Shown: piece by piece, positions 9,742-20,693 of the stretch
How the letters are laid out: each line of letters opens with the position of its first letter
Position numbering within the stretch: the first letter of the stretch is position 1
From: Cobetia amphilecti
Lineage (GTDB): Bacteria > Pseudomonadota > Gammaproteobacteria > Pseudomonadales > Halomonadaceae
Assembly: GCF_030010415.1 (NCBI RefSeq)
Contig: NZ_JASCSA010000003.1
Strand: one strand, 5' to 3'
Length of the DNA stretch: 64,000 nt
Notes under the pieces: model-generated
What the model was told of the DNA's origin: nothing
What the model saw: the letters and a program-made list of their open reading frames with translations, nothing else
Databases searched by the model: none
Translations under genes and position numbers: made by a program

Positions 9742-10608
9742 ATGGCAGCTGCAAAAGAGATTCGCTCCCAGATCGGGAGCATCAAAAATACGCAAAAGAT
9801 CACCAGCGCCATGGAAATGGTGGCTGCGTCCAAGATGCGTAAAGCGCAGGATCGCATGGCGGCCAGCCAGCCTTATGCTCATCAGATCCGCAAGGTTGTA
9901 GGACACATCGCCCGGGCCAACCCGGAATATCGCCATCCGTATCTGATGGAACGCGATGTGAAGCGTGTCGGTTATATCGTGGTCTCCAGTGATCGCGGCC
10001 TGTGTGGTGGCCTGAACGCCAATCTGTTCAAGGCTGTCACCAAGCATGCGAAGAGCTGGCGCGACCAGGGTGTCGAGGTGGACTTCTGTGCCCTCGGCTC
10101 CAAGGCCGGTACCTTCTTCCGCAACTACGGTGGCAACCTGCTTGCCGCCAAGTCCGGTCTCGGGGATTCCCCGGGTGCCCAGGATCTGATCGGTAGCGTC
10201 AAGGCCATGCTGGACGCATTCGACGAGGGCAGCCTCGACCGTCTGTACGTGGTGTTCAACGAGTTCGTCAACACCATGACGCAGAAGCCGGTCGTGCGTC
10301 AGCTGCTTCCTCTCGAAGCTGATCTGAATGACGAAGAAACCGGTCCCACTACATGGGACTACCTGTATGAGCCGGATGCCGTCTCGTTGCTCGACAAGCT
10401 GCTCAAGCGCTATGTCGAGGCCCAGGTCTACCAGGCCGTGGTCGAGAACATCGCCTGCGAACAGGCAGCGCGAATGATCGCAATGAAGAGTGCGACCGAT
10501 AACGCCGGCGACCTGATCGACGACCTTCAGCTGGTCTACAACAAGGCCCGCCAGGCAGCGATCACTCAGGAAATCTCCGAGATCGTATCCGGTGCCGCCG
10601 CCGTCTGA
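9742..10608 (+). CDS. atpG: ATP synthase F1 subunit gamma
   Basis: Central rotor shaft, 288 aa. Both ends carry the conserved coiled-coil helices: N-terminal KEIRSQIGSIKNTQKITSAM and C-terminal RQAAITQEISEIVSGAAAV. The SSDRGLCGGLN motif is at about residue 80. A 67-base gap separates it from atpA. Confidence 0.98.
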   Translation: MAAAKEIRSQIGSIKNTQKITSAMEMVAASKMRKAQDRMAASQPYAHQIRKVVGHIARANPEYRHPYLMERDVKRVGYIVVSSDRGLCGGLNANLFKAVTKHAKSWRDQGVEVDFCALGSKAGTFFRNYGGNLLAAKSGLGDSPGAQDLIGSVKAMLDAFDEGSLDRLYVVFNEFVNTMTQKPVVRQLLPLEADLNDEETGPTTWDYLYEPDAVSLLDKLLKRYVEAQVYQAVVENIACEQAARMIAMKSATDNAGDLIDDLQLVYNKARQAAITQEISEIVSGAAAV

Positions 10609-10664
10609 TGACAGCGTGGCAACAGGCAAGCAGGTTTCAATCGCAGGTTTAAGAGGAACCAGGA

Positions 10665-12038
10665 ATGAGCGGACGTATCGTACAAATCATCGGCGCGGTG
10701 ATTGACGTCGAGTTTCCGCGGGACGCAGTGCCCAAGGTCTACGACGCCCTGAACGTCGCCGATAGCGAGACCGTACTCGAAGTCCAGCAGCAGCTGGGCG
10801 ACGGCGTGGTCCGTACTATCGCAATGGGTTCGACCGAAGGCCTCAAGCGCAGTCTCGCAGTTGAGAGCACCGGTGCTCCGATCTCCGTGCCGGTCGGCAC
10901 GGCGACTCTGGGTCGCATCATGAACGTGCTGGGTCAGCCGATCGACGAAGCTGGCGACGTGGGTGCTGAAGAGCACATGCCGATTCACCGTGCAGCCCCG
11001 AGCTTCGCGGAACAGGCAGCGTCCAACGAGCTTCTGGAAACCGGCATCAAGGTCATCGACCTGGTCTGCCCGTTCGCCAAGGGCGGCAAGGTCGGTCTGT
11101 TCGGCGGCGCCGGTGTCGGCAAGACCGTCAACATGATGGAGCTGATCCGCAACATCGCCACCGAGCACAGCGGTTATTCCGTGTTCGCGGGCGTGGGTGA
11201 GCGTACTCGTGAAGGTAACGATTTCTTCCACGAAATGAAGGAATCCAACGTTCTCGACAAGGTTGCCCTGGTCTATGGCCAGATGAACGAGCCGCCGGGT
11301 AACCGTCTGCGCGTGGCACTGACCGGTCTGACCATCGCCGAGAAGTTCCGTGACGAAGGTCGTGACGTTCTGCTGTTCGTCGACAACATCTATCGTTACA
11401 CCCTGGCGGGGACCGAAGTGTCCGCACTGCTGGGTCGTATGCCGTCCGCGGTAGGTTATCAGCCGACTCTGGCGGAAGAGATGGGCGTCCTGCAGGAACG
11501 CATCACTTCTACCAAGACTGGCTCGATCACTTCCGTGCAGGCCGTCTACGTCCCCGCGGATGACTTGACCGATCCGTCTCCGGCGACCACCTTCTCGCAC
11601 CTTGACGCGACAGTCGTACTGTCCCGTCAGATTGCCGAGCTGGGTATCTATCCGGCCGTTGACCCGCTCGACTCCACCTCTCGTCAGCTCGACCCGCTGG
11701 TCGTTGGCGAAGAGCACTACAACACTGCCCGTAACGTTCAGGGTGTGTTGCAGCGCTACAAGGAGCTGAAAGACATCATCGCCATCCTCGGGATGGACGA
11801 GCTGTCTGACGAAGACAAGCAGACCGTGGCACGTGCGCGCAAGATCCAGCGCTTCCTGTCACAGCCGTTCTTCGTTGCGGAAATCTTCACCGGCGCGCCG
11901 GGCAAGTACGTGTCCCTCAAGGACACCATCCGCGGCTTCCAGGGTATCCTGGACGGCGAATATGACGCACTGCCGGAGCAGGCGTTCTACATGGTCGGCA
12001 CCATCGACGAAGCTGTCGAGAAAGCCAAGGGCATGTAA
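10665..12038 (+). CDS. atpD: ATP synthase F1 subunit beta
   Basis: Catalytic subunit, 457 aa. The P-loop GGAGVGKT, the catalytic-Glu region GERTREGND and the DELSEED-loop equivalent MDELSDEDK are all visible. The final signature GFQGILDGEYDALPEQAFYMVG is intact. Preceded by AAGAGGAACC. Confidence 0.99.
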   Translation: MSGRIVQIIGAVIDVEFPRDAVPKVYDALNVADSETVLEVQQQLGDGVVRTIAMGSTEGLKRSLAVESTGAPISVPVGTATLGRIMNVLGQPIDEAGDVGAEEHMPIHRAAPSFAEQAASNELLETGIKVIDLVCPFAKGGKVGLFGGAGVGKTVNMMELIRNIATEHSGYSVFAGVGERTREGNDFFHEMKESNVLDKVALVYGQMNEPPGNRLRVALTGLTIAEKFRDEGRDVLLFVDNIYRYTLAGTEVSALLGRMPSAVGYQPTLAEEMGVLQERITSTKTGSITSVQAVYVPADDLTDPSPATTFSHLDATVVLSRQIAELGIYPAVDPLDSTSRQLDPLVVGEEHYNTARNVQGVLQRYKELKDIIAILGMDELSDEDKQTVARARKIQRFLSQPFFVAEIFTGAPGKYVSLKDTIRGFQGILDGEYDALPEQAFYMVGTIDEAVEKAKGM

Positions 12039-12067
12039 TTTCCCTGTTCAGGCATGAGGAAACAGGT

Positions 12068-12490
12068 ATGGCTATGAGCGTCCATTGCGACATCGTCAGC
12101 GCTGAGAAAGGCATCTTTTCCGGCCTGGTCGAGCGTCTCGTGGCTGCCGGCAGCGAAGGTGACCTCGGCATCATGCCGGGTCACGCTCCGCTGCTGACCG
12201 AGCTGCAACCCGGCCCGATTCGCGTTCAGCGTCAGGGTGGGGCCGAGGAAATCTACTACGTCAGTGGCGGATTCCTCGAAGTGCAGCCGAACCTCGTTTC
12301 AGTCCTCGCCGACACCGCAGTACGTGCCGACGATCTGGATGAGGCGGCAGCCCAGGAAGCCAAGGAAGTGGCCTTGAAGGCCATGAACGACCAGGCTTCC
12401 GAACTGGAATACTCACGCGCCACGGCCGAACTGGCCGAGGCGATGGCCAAGCTGCGCACCGTGCAGCAGATGCGTCGTCACACGCGCTGA
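12068..12490 (+). CDS. atpC: ATP synthase F1 subunit epsilon
   Basis: Regulatory subunit bound to gamma that can inhibit ATP hydrolysis. The N-terminal beta-sandwich has the EGDLGIMPGHAPLLTEL signature, followed by a two-helix C-terminal domain. It is 140 aa, normal. It is the last gene of the operon and is followed 36 bases later by an intrinsic terminator. Confidence 0.98.
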   Translation: MAMSVHCDIVSAEKGIFSGLVERLVAAGSEGDLGIMPGHAPLLTELQPGPIRVQRQGGAEEIYYVSGGFLEVQPNLVSVLADTAVRADDLDEAAAQEAKEVALKAMNDQASELEYSRATAELAEAMAKLRTVQQMRRHTR

Positions 12491-12816
12491 GATGCACTGG
12501 GCCATGACGGCCAGTGACAGGAAAGAGGCGACCTTCGGGTCGCCTTTTTTTGTGCTCGTCACCAGGGGATTACCCGTCTGCCACTGGGGCAGCCTGGCGC
12601 GATTCAGGGCTGAGCGTGCTCATTCGCCAGTGCCTTGAGTACTGAGCCGCTTGGCTGAGAGCTCTTGCGGGAGCACTGCTACTTTCTCGGGTCTGTTCTC
12701 GGCGACAGTCCCGTGGGTAAACCTCGTCACTGGCAGGTCACGGATCAGCTGCTATCATGGCGCCACTATTTTCAGGGCTTCAGGTATGAAGACCCGCTTT
12801 CTACAGGAGTTCACCG
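12491..12816. other. Intergenic region atpC-glmU
   Basis: Holds the atp terminator at 12526-12551. The rest has no recognisable gene; TATCAT at 12752-12757 may be a -10 element for glmU, but no good -35 is seen. Confidence 0.5.
12526..12551 (+). terminator. Intrinsic terminator of the atp operon
   Basis: Perfect 8-bp stem AGGCGACC/GGTCGCCT with a TTCG tetraloop, followed directly by seven Ts. Confidence 0.93.
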
Positions 12817-14187
12817 ATGAGCAGCGCAGAGCGTACCGACGTCGTCATTCTTGCCGCAGGCCAGGGCACCCGCATGCGTTCCAAATTGCCGAAGGTGCTG
12901 CACCCGTTGGCAGGCAAGGCGATGGTGCGTCATGTGGCTGACACCGCTGCAGGCCTGGACGGTGCGCATCTGAATGTCGTCATCGGTCATGGTGGTGAGC
13001 GCGTCCAGCAGCAGCTGGCCGATACCGGTGCCAGCTTCGCGGTGCAGGCAGAGCAGAAGGGCACCGGTCACGCCGTGGCCCAGTCACTCGACGCCATCGG
13101 TGATGGCAAGGTGCTGATCCTGTATGGCGATGTGCCGCTGATTCGTCGCGAGACCCTCGAAGCGCTGCTGGCCGAAGTCAGTGAGCAGACTCTGGGCCTG
13201 CTGACGGTGATTCTGGAAGACCCGACAGGCTATGGCCGTATCGTGCGTGACGCCGAAGGCCGCGTCAGCGCCATCGTCGAGCACAAGGATGCCACGCCGG
13301 AGCAGCTGGCCATCCAGGAAGGCAACACCGGTATCCTCGCCACCACCGGTGCCCAGCTCAAGCGCTGGCTGCCGGCGCTGTCCGCCGACAATGCCCAGGG
13401 CGAGTACTACCTGACCGACATCATCGCCATGGCAGCCAGCGAAGGCGTCAACATCGCCACCGCCCAGCCGGCGGCGGTCGAGGAAGTGCAAGGCGTCAAC
13501 AACCGCCTGCAGCTGGCCGATCTCGAGCGTGCCTTCCAGCGTCGTGAGGCCAACCGCCTGATGACCGAAGGCGCCAGCCTGGCCGATCCGTCACGCATCG
13601 ACGTGCGCGGCAATCTGACCATCGGCACTGACATCAGCATCGATGTCGGCTGCATCTTCGAAGGCGACGTCACCCTGGCGGATGATGTGGTCATCGGCGC
13701 CCACTGCGTGATCCGCAATGCCACCATCGGTGCCGGCGCCAACATCGCGCCGCACAGCGTCATCGACGGCGCCGTGCTGGAAGGCGACAACAATGTCGGT
13801 CCGTTCGCGCGTCTGCGTCCGGGCACCGAGCTTGCGCGTGGCGCACGCATCGGCAACTTCGTCGAGACCAAGAATGCCCAGGTCGGTGTCGATGCCAAGA
13901 TCAATCACCTGAGCTATGTCGGCGATGCCACCCTCGGTGAGGCCGTCAATGTCGGCGCCGGCACCATCACCTGCAACTACGATGGTGCCAACAAGTTCCG
14001 CACCGAAATCGGCGCCAATGCGTTCATCGGCTCCAACTCGGCGCTGGTGGCACCGCTCAAGATCGGTGCCGGTGCCACCGTGGGTGCCGGCTCTACCTTG
14101 AGCCGCGATGTCGCCGAGGGCGCGCTGAGCGTGGCGCGTGGCAAGCGCATCGACAAGCCGGAATGGCCGCGTCCGACCAAGAAGTGA
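12817..14187 (+). CDS. glmU: Bifunctional N-acetylglucosamine-1-phosphate uridyltransferase / glucosamine-1-phosphate acetyltransferase
   Basis: Makes UDP-GlcNAc for peptidoglycan and lipopolysaccharide. The N-terminal pyrophosphorylase domain begins with LAAGQGTRMRSKLPK. The C-terminal left-handed beta-helix (from about residue 250) shows hexapeptide repeats and the acetyltransferase segment NVGAGTITCNYDGANKF. Length 456 aa is typical. In its own unit, between the atp terminator and a downstream terminator; the other genes of the pathway (glmS, with glmR) follow. Confidence 0.98.
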   Translation: MSSAERTDVVILAAGQGTRMRSKLPKVLHPLAGKAMVRHVADTAAGLDGAHLNVVIGHGGERVQQQLADTGASFAVQAEQKGTGHAVAQSLDAIGDGKVLILYGDVPLIRRETLEALLAEVSEQTLGLLTVILEDPTGYGRIVRDAEGRVSAIVEHKDATPEQLAIQEGNTGILATTGAQLKRWLPALSADNAQGEYYLTDIIAMAASEGVNIATAQPAAVEEVQGVNNRLQLADLERAFQRREANRLMTEGASLADPSRIDVRGNLTIGTDISIDVGCIFEGDVTLADDVVIGAHCVIRNATIGAGANIAPHSVIDGAVLEGDNNVGPFARLRPGTELARGARIGNFVETKNAQVGVDAKINHLSYVGDATLGEAVNVGAGTITCNYDGANKFRTEIGANAFIGSNSALVAPLKIGAGATVGAGSTLSRDVAEGALSVARGKRIDKPEWPRPTKK

Positions 14188-14252
14188 TCGGCAGCTGTGA
14201 TCCGCAGCAGTGGTAGCGATGCTTGCCCCTGAGGGGAGATGAGCATCACCGG

Positions 14253-14285
14253 CGGGGAGGCACCGACAGGTGTCTCCCCGTTTTT
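14253..14285 (+). terminator. Intrinsic terminator of glmU
   Basis: A 12-bp stem (14253-14264 with 14269-14280, one G-T pair) with a GACA loop, then TTTTT. Confidence 0.9.
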
Positions 14286-14351
14286 CGTCACGGCCGGTTG
14301 TGCTGGATGACCTGCCAGGAGTGAATCGTCTCATCCTCTATCGTCTTTCAC

Positions 14352-14380
14352 TTGATGTTTCGATTCATCTCTCTTATCTT
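14352..14380 (+). promoter_or_regulatory. Candidate promoter and operator of glmR-glmS
   Basis: TTGATG (14352-14357), 17 bases, TATCTT (14375-14380). Two direct copies of TTTCGRTTC (14358-14366 and 14379-14387) lie 21 bases apart, that is two helical turns, over the spacer and -10. DeoR-family repressors often bind such TTTCG-type repeats, so autoregulation by GlmR is plausible. Confidence 0.5.
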
Positions 14381-14408
14381 TCGGTTCGAAACTTTATGGG
14401 GGTCCCCG

Positions 14409-15188
14409 ATGTCAAAGCGACTGACACCACAACGGCGTCACCAGATCCTTGATCAGCTGGCGCGTGACGGTGAGGTCAGTGTCGAGGCACTGGCGCGGGA
14501 GCTTGCCACCTCGGAGGTCACCATCCGCAAGGACCTGGCCTTCCTCGAGAAGAGTGGCCTGCTGCTCAGACGCTATGGCGGCGCCGTGGCCATGCCGCGT
14601 GAGCTGCTGGTGCATGACGAGCCGGTCAGCGCCGCCAAGCAGGCCATCGCCCGTCTCGCCGCGAGCCGTATCCGCGCGCACCAGCGCATCATCATCGACA
14701 GCGGCACCACCACGGTGGTGTTGATTCCCGAGCTCAAGGGCCGGGATGACCTGATCGTGATGACCAACTCGCTGAGCGTGGCCAATGCCATCCGTGAGCT
14801 GGAAAACGAGCCGGTGCTGCTGATGACCGGTGGCACCTGGGACCCGCACTCCGATTCCTTCCAGGGTCAGGTGGCGGAGCAGGTGCTGCGCAGCTATGAC
14901 TTTGATCAGGTGTTTCTCGGCGCGGATGGTCTCGATCTCGAGCGTGGCACCACCACCTTCAACGAGCTGATCGGCCTGTCGCGCGTGATGGCCGAGGTGT
15001 CGCGTGAAGTGGTGGTGATGGCGGAATCCCACAAGCTGGGCCGCCGCATTCCCAACCTGGAGCTGGCCTGGTCCAGCATCAGTACCCTGATAACCGATGA
15101 CGCGTTGCCTGATGCTGCGCGTGACCAGATTCGTGCTCATGGCGTCGAGGTGTTGATCGCCCCGCTCATCGAGCCAGCAACTGCATAA
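14409..15188 (+). CDS. glmR: DeoR-family transcriptional regulator GlmR
   Basis: 259-aa regulator encoded directly before glmS, as in pseudomonads, where GlmR links amino-sugar supply to glmS expression. The N-terminal helix-turn-helix is VSVEALARELATSEVTIRKDL; the C-terminal DeoR sensor domain has the sugar-phosphate-binding IIIDSGTTT and MTNSLSVAN segments. I chose ATG 14409, which gives MSKRLTPQRRHQIL like its relatives; the longer frame from 14352 would start within the promoter. glmS begins 11 bases after the stop. Confidence 0.88.
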   Translation: MSKRLTPQRRHQILDQLARDGEVSVEALARELATSEVTIRKDLAFLEKSGLLLRRYGGAVAMPRELLVHDEPVSAAKQAIARLAASRIRAHQRIIIDSGTTTVVLIPELKGRDDLIVMTNSLSVANAIRELENEPVLLMTGGTWDPHSDSFQGQVAEQVLRSYDFDQVFLGADGLDLERGTTTFNELIGLSRVMAEVSREVVVMAESHKLGRRIPNLELAWSSISTLITDDALPDAARDQIRAHGVEVLIAPLIEPATA

Positions 15189-15199
15189 GGAGATCGCTC

Positions 15200-17047
<1,848 letters not shown>

Positions 17048-17060
17048 TTTGCGATGCAAG

Positions 17061-17088
17061 ACTGCTGCGCCATATCTGGCGCAGCAGT
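17061..17088 (+). terminator. Strong hairpin after glmS
   Basis: A perfect 12-bp stem (17061-17072 with 17077-17088) with a TATC loop and no U-run. It lies ahead of a second, U-tailed terminator and may protect the mRNA end or help termination. Confidence 0.55.
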
Positions 17089-17114
17089 AGATGAGCCCAG
17101 TCTCATTGTGCCAA

Positions 17115-17139
17115 CGGCAGCCTCAGGGCTGCCGTTTTT
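17115..17139 (+). terminator. Intrinsic terminator of glmR-glmS
   Basis: Stem CGGCAGCC/GGCTGCCG with a TCAG loop followed by TTTTT. Confidence 0.88.
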
Positions 17140-17216
17140 GGTATCCTGTGCGCCTGCCTTCTTATCCCCTTCCGTCCGCTGCGCGTTCATCGCCCGGCGC
17201 ACGCACGTGACCTGCC

Positions 17217-18527
17217 ATGACTGATCGCGACGCATCGCTTACCCGCCTCAACAAGTTCATCAGCGAAACGGGCTTCTGCTCGCGACGCGAGGCGGATCGC
17301 TACATCGCCGAAGGACGAGTGACCATCAATGGTGTCGTGCCCGAAATGGGCACCAAGGTCGCGCCGGGCGATGAGGTGCTGGTCAATGGCAAGCCATTGA
17401 AAGCCAAGCAGGAAGCGGTCTACCTGGCCTTCAACAAGCCGGTGGGCATCACCTGTACCACCGAGTGCCATGTCGATGGCAACATCATCGATTACATCGG
17501 TCATCCCAAGCGCATCTTCCCGATCGGTCGCCTCGACAAGCCCTCCGATGGCCTGATCTTCCTGACCAGTGACGGCGATATCGTCAACAAGATCCTGCGT
17601 GCCGGCAATGCCCACGAGAAGGAATACGTGGTGCGGGTCGACAAGCCGATCAACGGCGACTTCCTCAAGCGCATGGCCGCTGGCGTGCCGATTCTGGACA
17701 CCATCACCCAGCCGTGTCGCATCGAGCAGATCTCGACCTATGTGTTCCGCATCATCCTGACCCAGGGCCTCAACCGTCAGATCCGTCGCATGTGTGAGGC
17801 GCTGGGCTATGAGGTCTTCAAGCTCAAGCGGGTGCGCATCATGAATGTCAGCCTGGACGGGCTGGGAGTCGGCGAATGGCGGTATCTCACCCAGCGCGAG
17901 ATGGCGGATATCCAGCAGATGATCGAGGGCTCCAGCGGCACTGAGGAAGCCTCGCGCCTGGCGGCGGCACCGCCTCCTTCCCAGCATGCGACGGCCGCGC
18001 GCCATCAGCGCGCCGCCCAGGATACGGACGCTGGCCGGCGTAGCGGGACTCGGCGTCAGGAAGGTGGCAAGAGCGGATCCGGCCAGCGCAGCCCTGATAA
18101 GCGCGAGACACGTCAGCGCGGTGCTGATCAACGCCATCCCGGCCAGCGTTCAGGAGCCAAGCAGGAGGGTGCAGGGCGTCGCGAGCGTTCTGACGAGCGC
18201 ACCACGGGGCGTGGCAATCAGGAAGGCAGAAGCGACGGCAGGAATTCCAGCAGGAATGCCACCAAGAGTGCGGGCGGCGCCGGCAAGCTTGCCAGCGGCC
18301 TCAAGCCGCGCACGCGTGGCAATGCCAGCGATGGCCGCAATGAGCGTGGCTCTGCCAACAGCAAGACCGCTGCCAACAAGGGCTCTGCCAACAGCAAGAC
18401 CGCTGCCAACAAGGGCGGCGGCAGCAAGAGTTACGGCAACACGAGCTCGGGGAAAAACAGCCCGACTGGCAAGGGCGCCTCGTACAAGGGCGGCGGTTCT
18501 TCCAACGGGGGACGCGGTCGCCGCTAG
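17217..18527 (+). CDS. rluF: 23S rRNA pseudouridine synthase RluF with long basic tail
   Basis: Makes pseudouridine at 23S rRNA position 2604 (E. coli numbering). An S4 RNA-binding domain occupies about residues 8-65 and the RsuA-type catalytic domain carries GRLDKPSDGL with catalytic Asp107. HEKEYVV and GLNRQIRRMCE are family motifs. The core ends near residue 240; a 195-residue tail follows that is rich in Arg, Gly, Ser, Lys and Asn, far longer than the E. coli tail, and contains an exact-type 11-residue tandem repeat. The gene overlaps the convergent YitT gene by four bases. Confidence 0.93.
   Translation: MTDRDASLTRLNKFISETGFCSRREADRYIAEGRVTINGVVPEMGTKVAPGDEVLVNGKPLKAKQEAVYLAFNKPVGITCTTECHVDGNIIDYIGHPKRIFPIGRLDKPSDGLIFLTSDGDIVNKILRAGNAHEKEYVVRVDKPINGDFLKRMAAGVPILDTITQPCRIEQISTYVFRIILTQGLNRQIRRMCEALGYEVFKLKRVRIMNVSLDGLGVGEWRYLTQREMADIQQMIEGSSGTEEASRLAAAPPPSQHATAARHQRAAQDTDAGRRSGTRRQEGGKSGSGQRSPDKRETRQRGADQRHPGQRSGAKQEGAGRRERSDERTTGRGNQEGRSDGRNSSRNATKSAGGAGKLASGLKPRTRGNASDGRNERGSANSKTAANKGSANSKTAANKGGGSKSYGNTSSGKNSPTGKGASYKGGGSSNGGRGRR
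18348..18413 (+). repeat. Two 33-bp tandem repeats in the rluF tail
   Basis: Units 18348-18380 and 18381-18413 are identical by eye and encode GSANSKTAANK twice. In-frame duplication, part of a window-wide pattern of short tandem repeats. Confidence 0.9.
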
Positions 18528-19210
18528 TGAGCCGTCTGCACCTGCTTGTCATGCGCCGGTGAGGCAGGCTGTGCAGTCTGAGGCGTGCGGCGATGATAGC
18601 GGCCCAGCACGAAGGACAGTGTCGCGAATGCCAGCGCCGAACAGATGACCTGTGGCCAGGGGTAGACCAGCGCGGCGATCGCGATCAGCAGCAGGTCGAA
18701 GGCGAAGGTGGTGCGACCGGCATGGATGCCGAAGCGTCGCTCCAGATGCAGCGCCAGAATGTTCAGGCCGCCCAGCGAGGCGTTCTCGCGAAACAGCAGC
18801 GTGATGCCCAGGCCGATCAACAGGCCTGCGGCAATTGCCGCGACCGGCAGGCTGACGGTGCCCAGCGGCAAGCTGACCGCCAGCACATCGGACAGCACGG
18901 AGAGCAGGCTGACGCAGCCCAGCGTGCGCAGGGTGAAATTCAGCCCCAGCTGTTTCCAGGCCAGGCCGTAGAAGGGCAGGTTGATCAGGAAGAACAGGCT
19001 GCCGAAGCTCAGTGCTGTCAGGTCGGCACCCAGCAACGACATGCCGGCAGTGCCACTGACCAGCAGGCCACCGGCCTGCAGCAGGCGTACGCCAAGCGCC
19101 ACCAGCAGGCAGCCCTCGATGAGCGTGATCAGGCTGCGCAGGGTGATGGCATTTGCCGCGCGAGAGCGGCTGCCGCTGGCGCGCAGAATGAGTCGTTGGA
19201 AAGCAGTCAT
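18524..19210 (-). CDS. YitT/YczE-family integral membrane protein
   Basis: 228 aa with five or six hydrophobic segments. The pattern GGLLVSGTAGMSLL...SFGSLFFLINLPFYGLAWKQLG fits the YitT (DUF161) family, whose function is not settled. I chose ATG 19210 because GGAG lies six bases upstream; the frame is open further upstream to 19333 but that part is not hydrophobic or conserved. Convergent with rluF, divergent from the DUF72 gene. Transport is possible but unproven. Confidence 0.75.
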   Translation of the reverse strand: MTAFQRLILRASGSRSRAANAITLRSLITLIEGCLLVALGVRLLQAGGLLVSGTAGMSLLGADLTALSFGSLFFLINLPFYGLAWKQLGLNFTLRTLGCVSLLSVLSDVLAVSLPLGTVSLPVAAIAAGLLIGLGITLLFRENASLGGLNILALHLERRFGIHAGRTTFAFDLLLIAIAALVYPWPQVICSALAFATLSFVLGRYHRRTPQTAQPASPAHDKQVQTAH

Positions 19211-19440
19211 GACAGGCTCCGGGGTATGGGCAGTCAACAAGAGTGTCTTCCGGCGCGGCTTGTGGCTGGCAGGAAGCGGAGTCAGGGCGGTGGGTGGACC
19301 GCCTGCTGACGTGTCATGCAGGATGCGGACCATAGCATGCCGTGATGACAGTTTTTATTGTGCTTACGTCGCTCTGGCAGACGATATTCTTCGGCTTGTT
19401 GGCTATTTGACCCTTATATTCCTCTAGTTCTGGCCTCTTC

Positions 19441-20343
19441 ATGCACCATTTTCATGCAGCCTCCGCACCATCGGATGCCTCGCACTCGGCGGGGCATCTT
19501 CATCTCGGGCTCGCGATGTGGGCCAATGACGACTGGCGTGGCAGTCTGCTGCCGGGTAGCGGCCCGCGGGAACATCTGGCGGATTACGCCCGGGTCTTCG
19601 ATAGCGTCGAGGGCAATACCAGCTTCTATGCCCAACCCACGCCTGCTGCCATCGCCAGCTGGGCACGTCAGGCGCCGGCCAATTTTCGCTTCTGCTTCAA
19701 GTTGCCGGGCCGACTGACTCATGAATTGCGCCTGCAGGGCATCGAGCACGAGCTGGCGGAATTTCTCGATTGCCTGGCACCGATAAAGGACCGCCTCGGT
19801 CCGATCATGATTCAGCTGCCGCGTGACCTCGGGGCGGAAGTCCTGCCACGCCTCGAGCAATTCCTGCAGTCGGTGAAGGGAGCAGGGTTTGCCTGGTCGG
19901 TGGAGCCCCGCGACCCGGTATTCTTCGCCAAGGGCGAGGCGGAACGACAGTTGAATCGCTTGTTGATAACTCACGCAGTCGATCGCGTGATGCTGGATGT
20001 GCGTCCACTCTTCAGTGGCCCCACCACCGTACATCCGGGCCTTGCGGTGGCGCGCTCGGAAAAGCCTCACCGCCCATTGCATGTGTTCTCCAGCGGACAA
20101 CATCCCGTGGTGCGCTTCATCGGTCATTACGGTGAAGCTACCAACCGGGCACTGTTCGCTCCCTGGTTAGAGCGACTTTTCTTGTGGATAAGTCAGGGGA
20201 AAAGCCCGTTCCTCTTCGTGCATACACCGGACAACAAGGCAGCACCCGCGTTGGCACGCCTGTTGGCCAACCAGGTGCTGGCGAAACTGGACCGCCCCTT
20301 GATCGGGGCCTTTCCGGGAGAGGGGCAGGGCAGCCTGTTCTGA
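19441..20343 (+). CDS. DUF72 (YecE-like) family protein
   Basis: 300 aa, a TIM-barrel-like family of unknown biochemical role. Visible family features: HLGLAMWANDDWRGSL near the start, VEGNTSFYAQPT, and FRFCFKLPGRLTHE, followed by WSVEPRDPVFF. No membrane segments or signal peptide. It stands alone between divergent and downstream genes. A perfect DnaA-box 9-mer on the minus strand (20183-20191) lies inside the coding region, probably by chance. Confidence 0.8.
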   Translation: MHHFHAASAPSDASHSAGHLHLGLAMWANDDWRGSLLPGSGPREHLADYARVFDSVEGNTSFYAQPTPAAIASWARQAPANFRFCFKLPGRLTHELRLQGIEHELAEFLDCLAPIKDRLGPIMIQLPRDLGAEVLPRLEQFLQSVKGAGFAWSVEPRDPVFFAKGEAERQLNRLLITHAVDRVMLDVRPLFSGPTTVHPGLAVARSEKPHRPLHVFSSGQHPVVRFIGHYGEATNRALFAPWLERLFLWISQGKSPFLFVHTPDNKAAPALARLLANQVLAKLDRPLIGAFPGEGQGSLF

Positions 20344-20693
20344 CGCTCCACCTGGCCGTGAGGTTTCTCCTGTGAGGCCATGGTCTGATGGTGGCTTGCT
20401 GGCAGATGGCCCCTCAATCGAGTAGCTTTAGCCACATGTTGCCGTTACCGCGGCGATATTTACCGGAGATGGGCAGTCTGCCCGTTCCGGCGTGCCTATC
20501 GGCACTTGCCTGTCATTCCCCACGACCTACCCGGTCGGCGTGAATGCCGGGAGCACTACAGCAGTGATCCTGCGACGCCATCGTGTTAGCCACGGATGAT
20601 CCGTCCGCATTGGCAGCATGATGCAACAAGCACAACAAGGTGCCCGAAGTCGCTACCAGCGACTGGCACCCTCGCGACGAATCAGGGATTCAC
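20344..20693. other. Structured leader region before the NSS transporter gene
   Basis: No gene seen. Two adjacent hairpins stand out: CCGGA-GGGCA-GTC-TGCCC-TCCGG (20463-20490, with a small internal loop) and GTGCC-TATC-GGCAC (20492-20505). A weaker CCCGG/CCGGG pairing follows near 20530-20550. No consensus match to a riboswitch I know was found. Confidence 0.4.

Noticed and set aside
20183..20191. Perfect DnaA 9-mer on the minus strand
   Set aside because: Single box inside the DUF72 coding region with no partner; probably chance, though noted in that entry.
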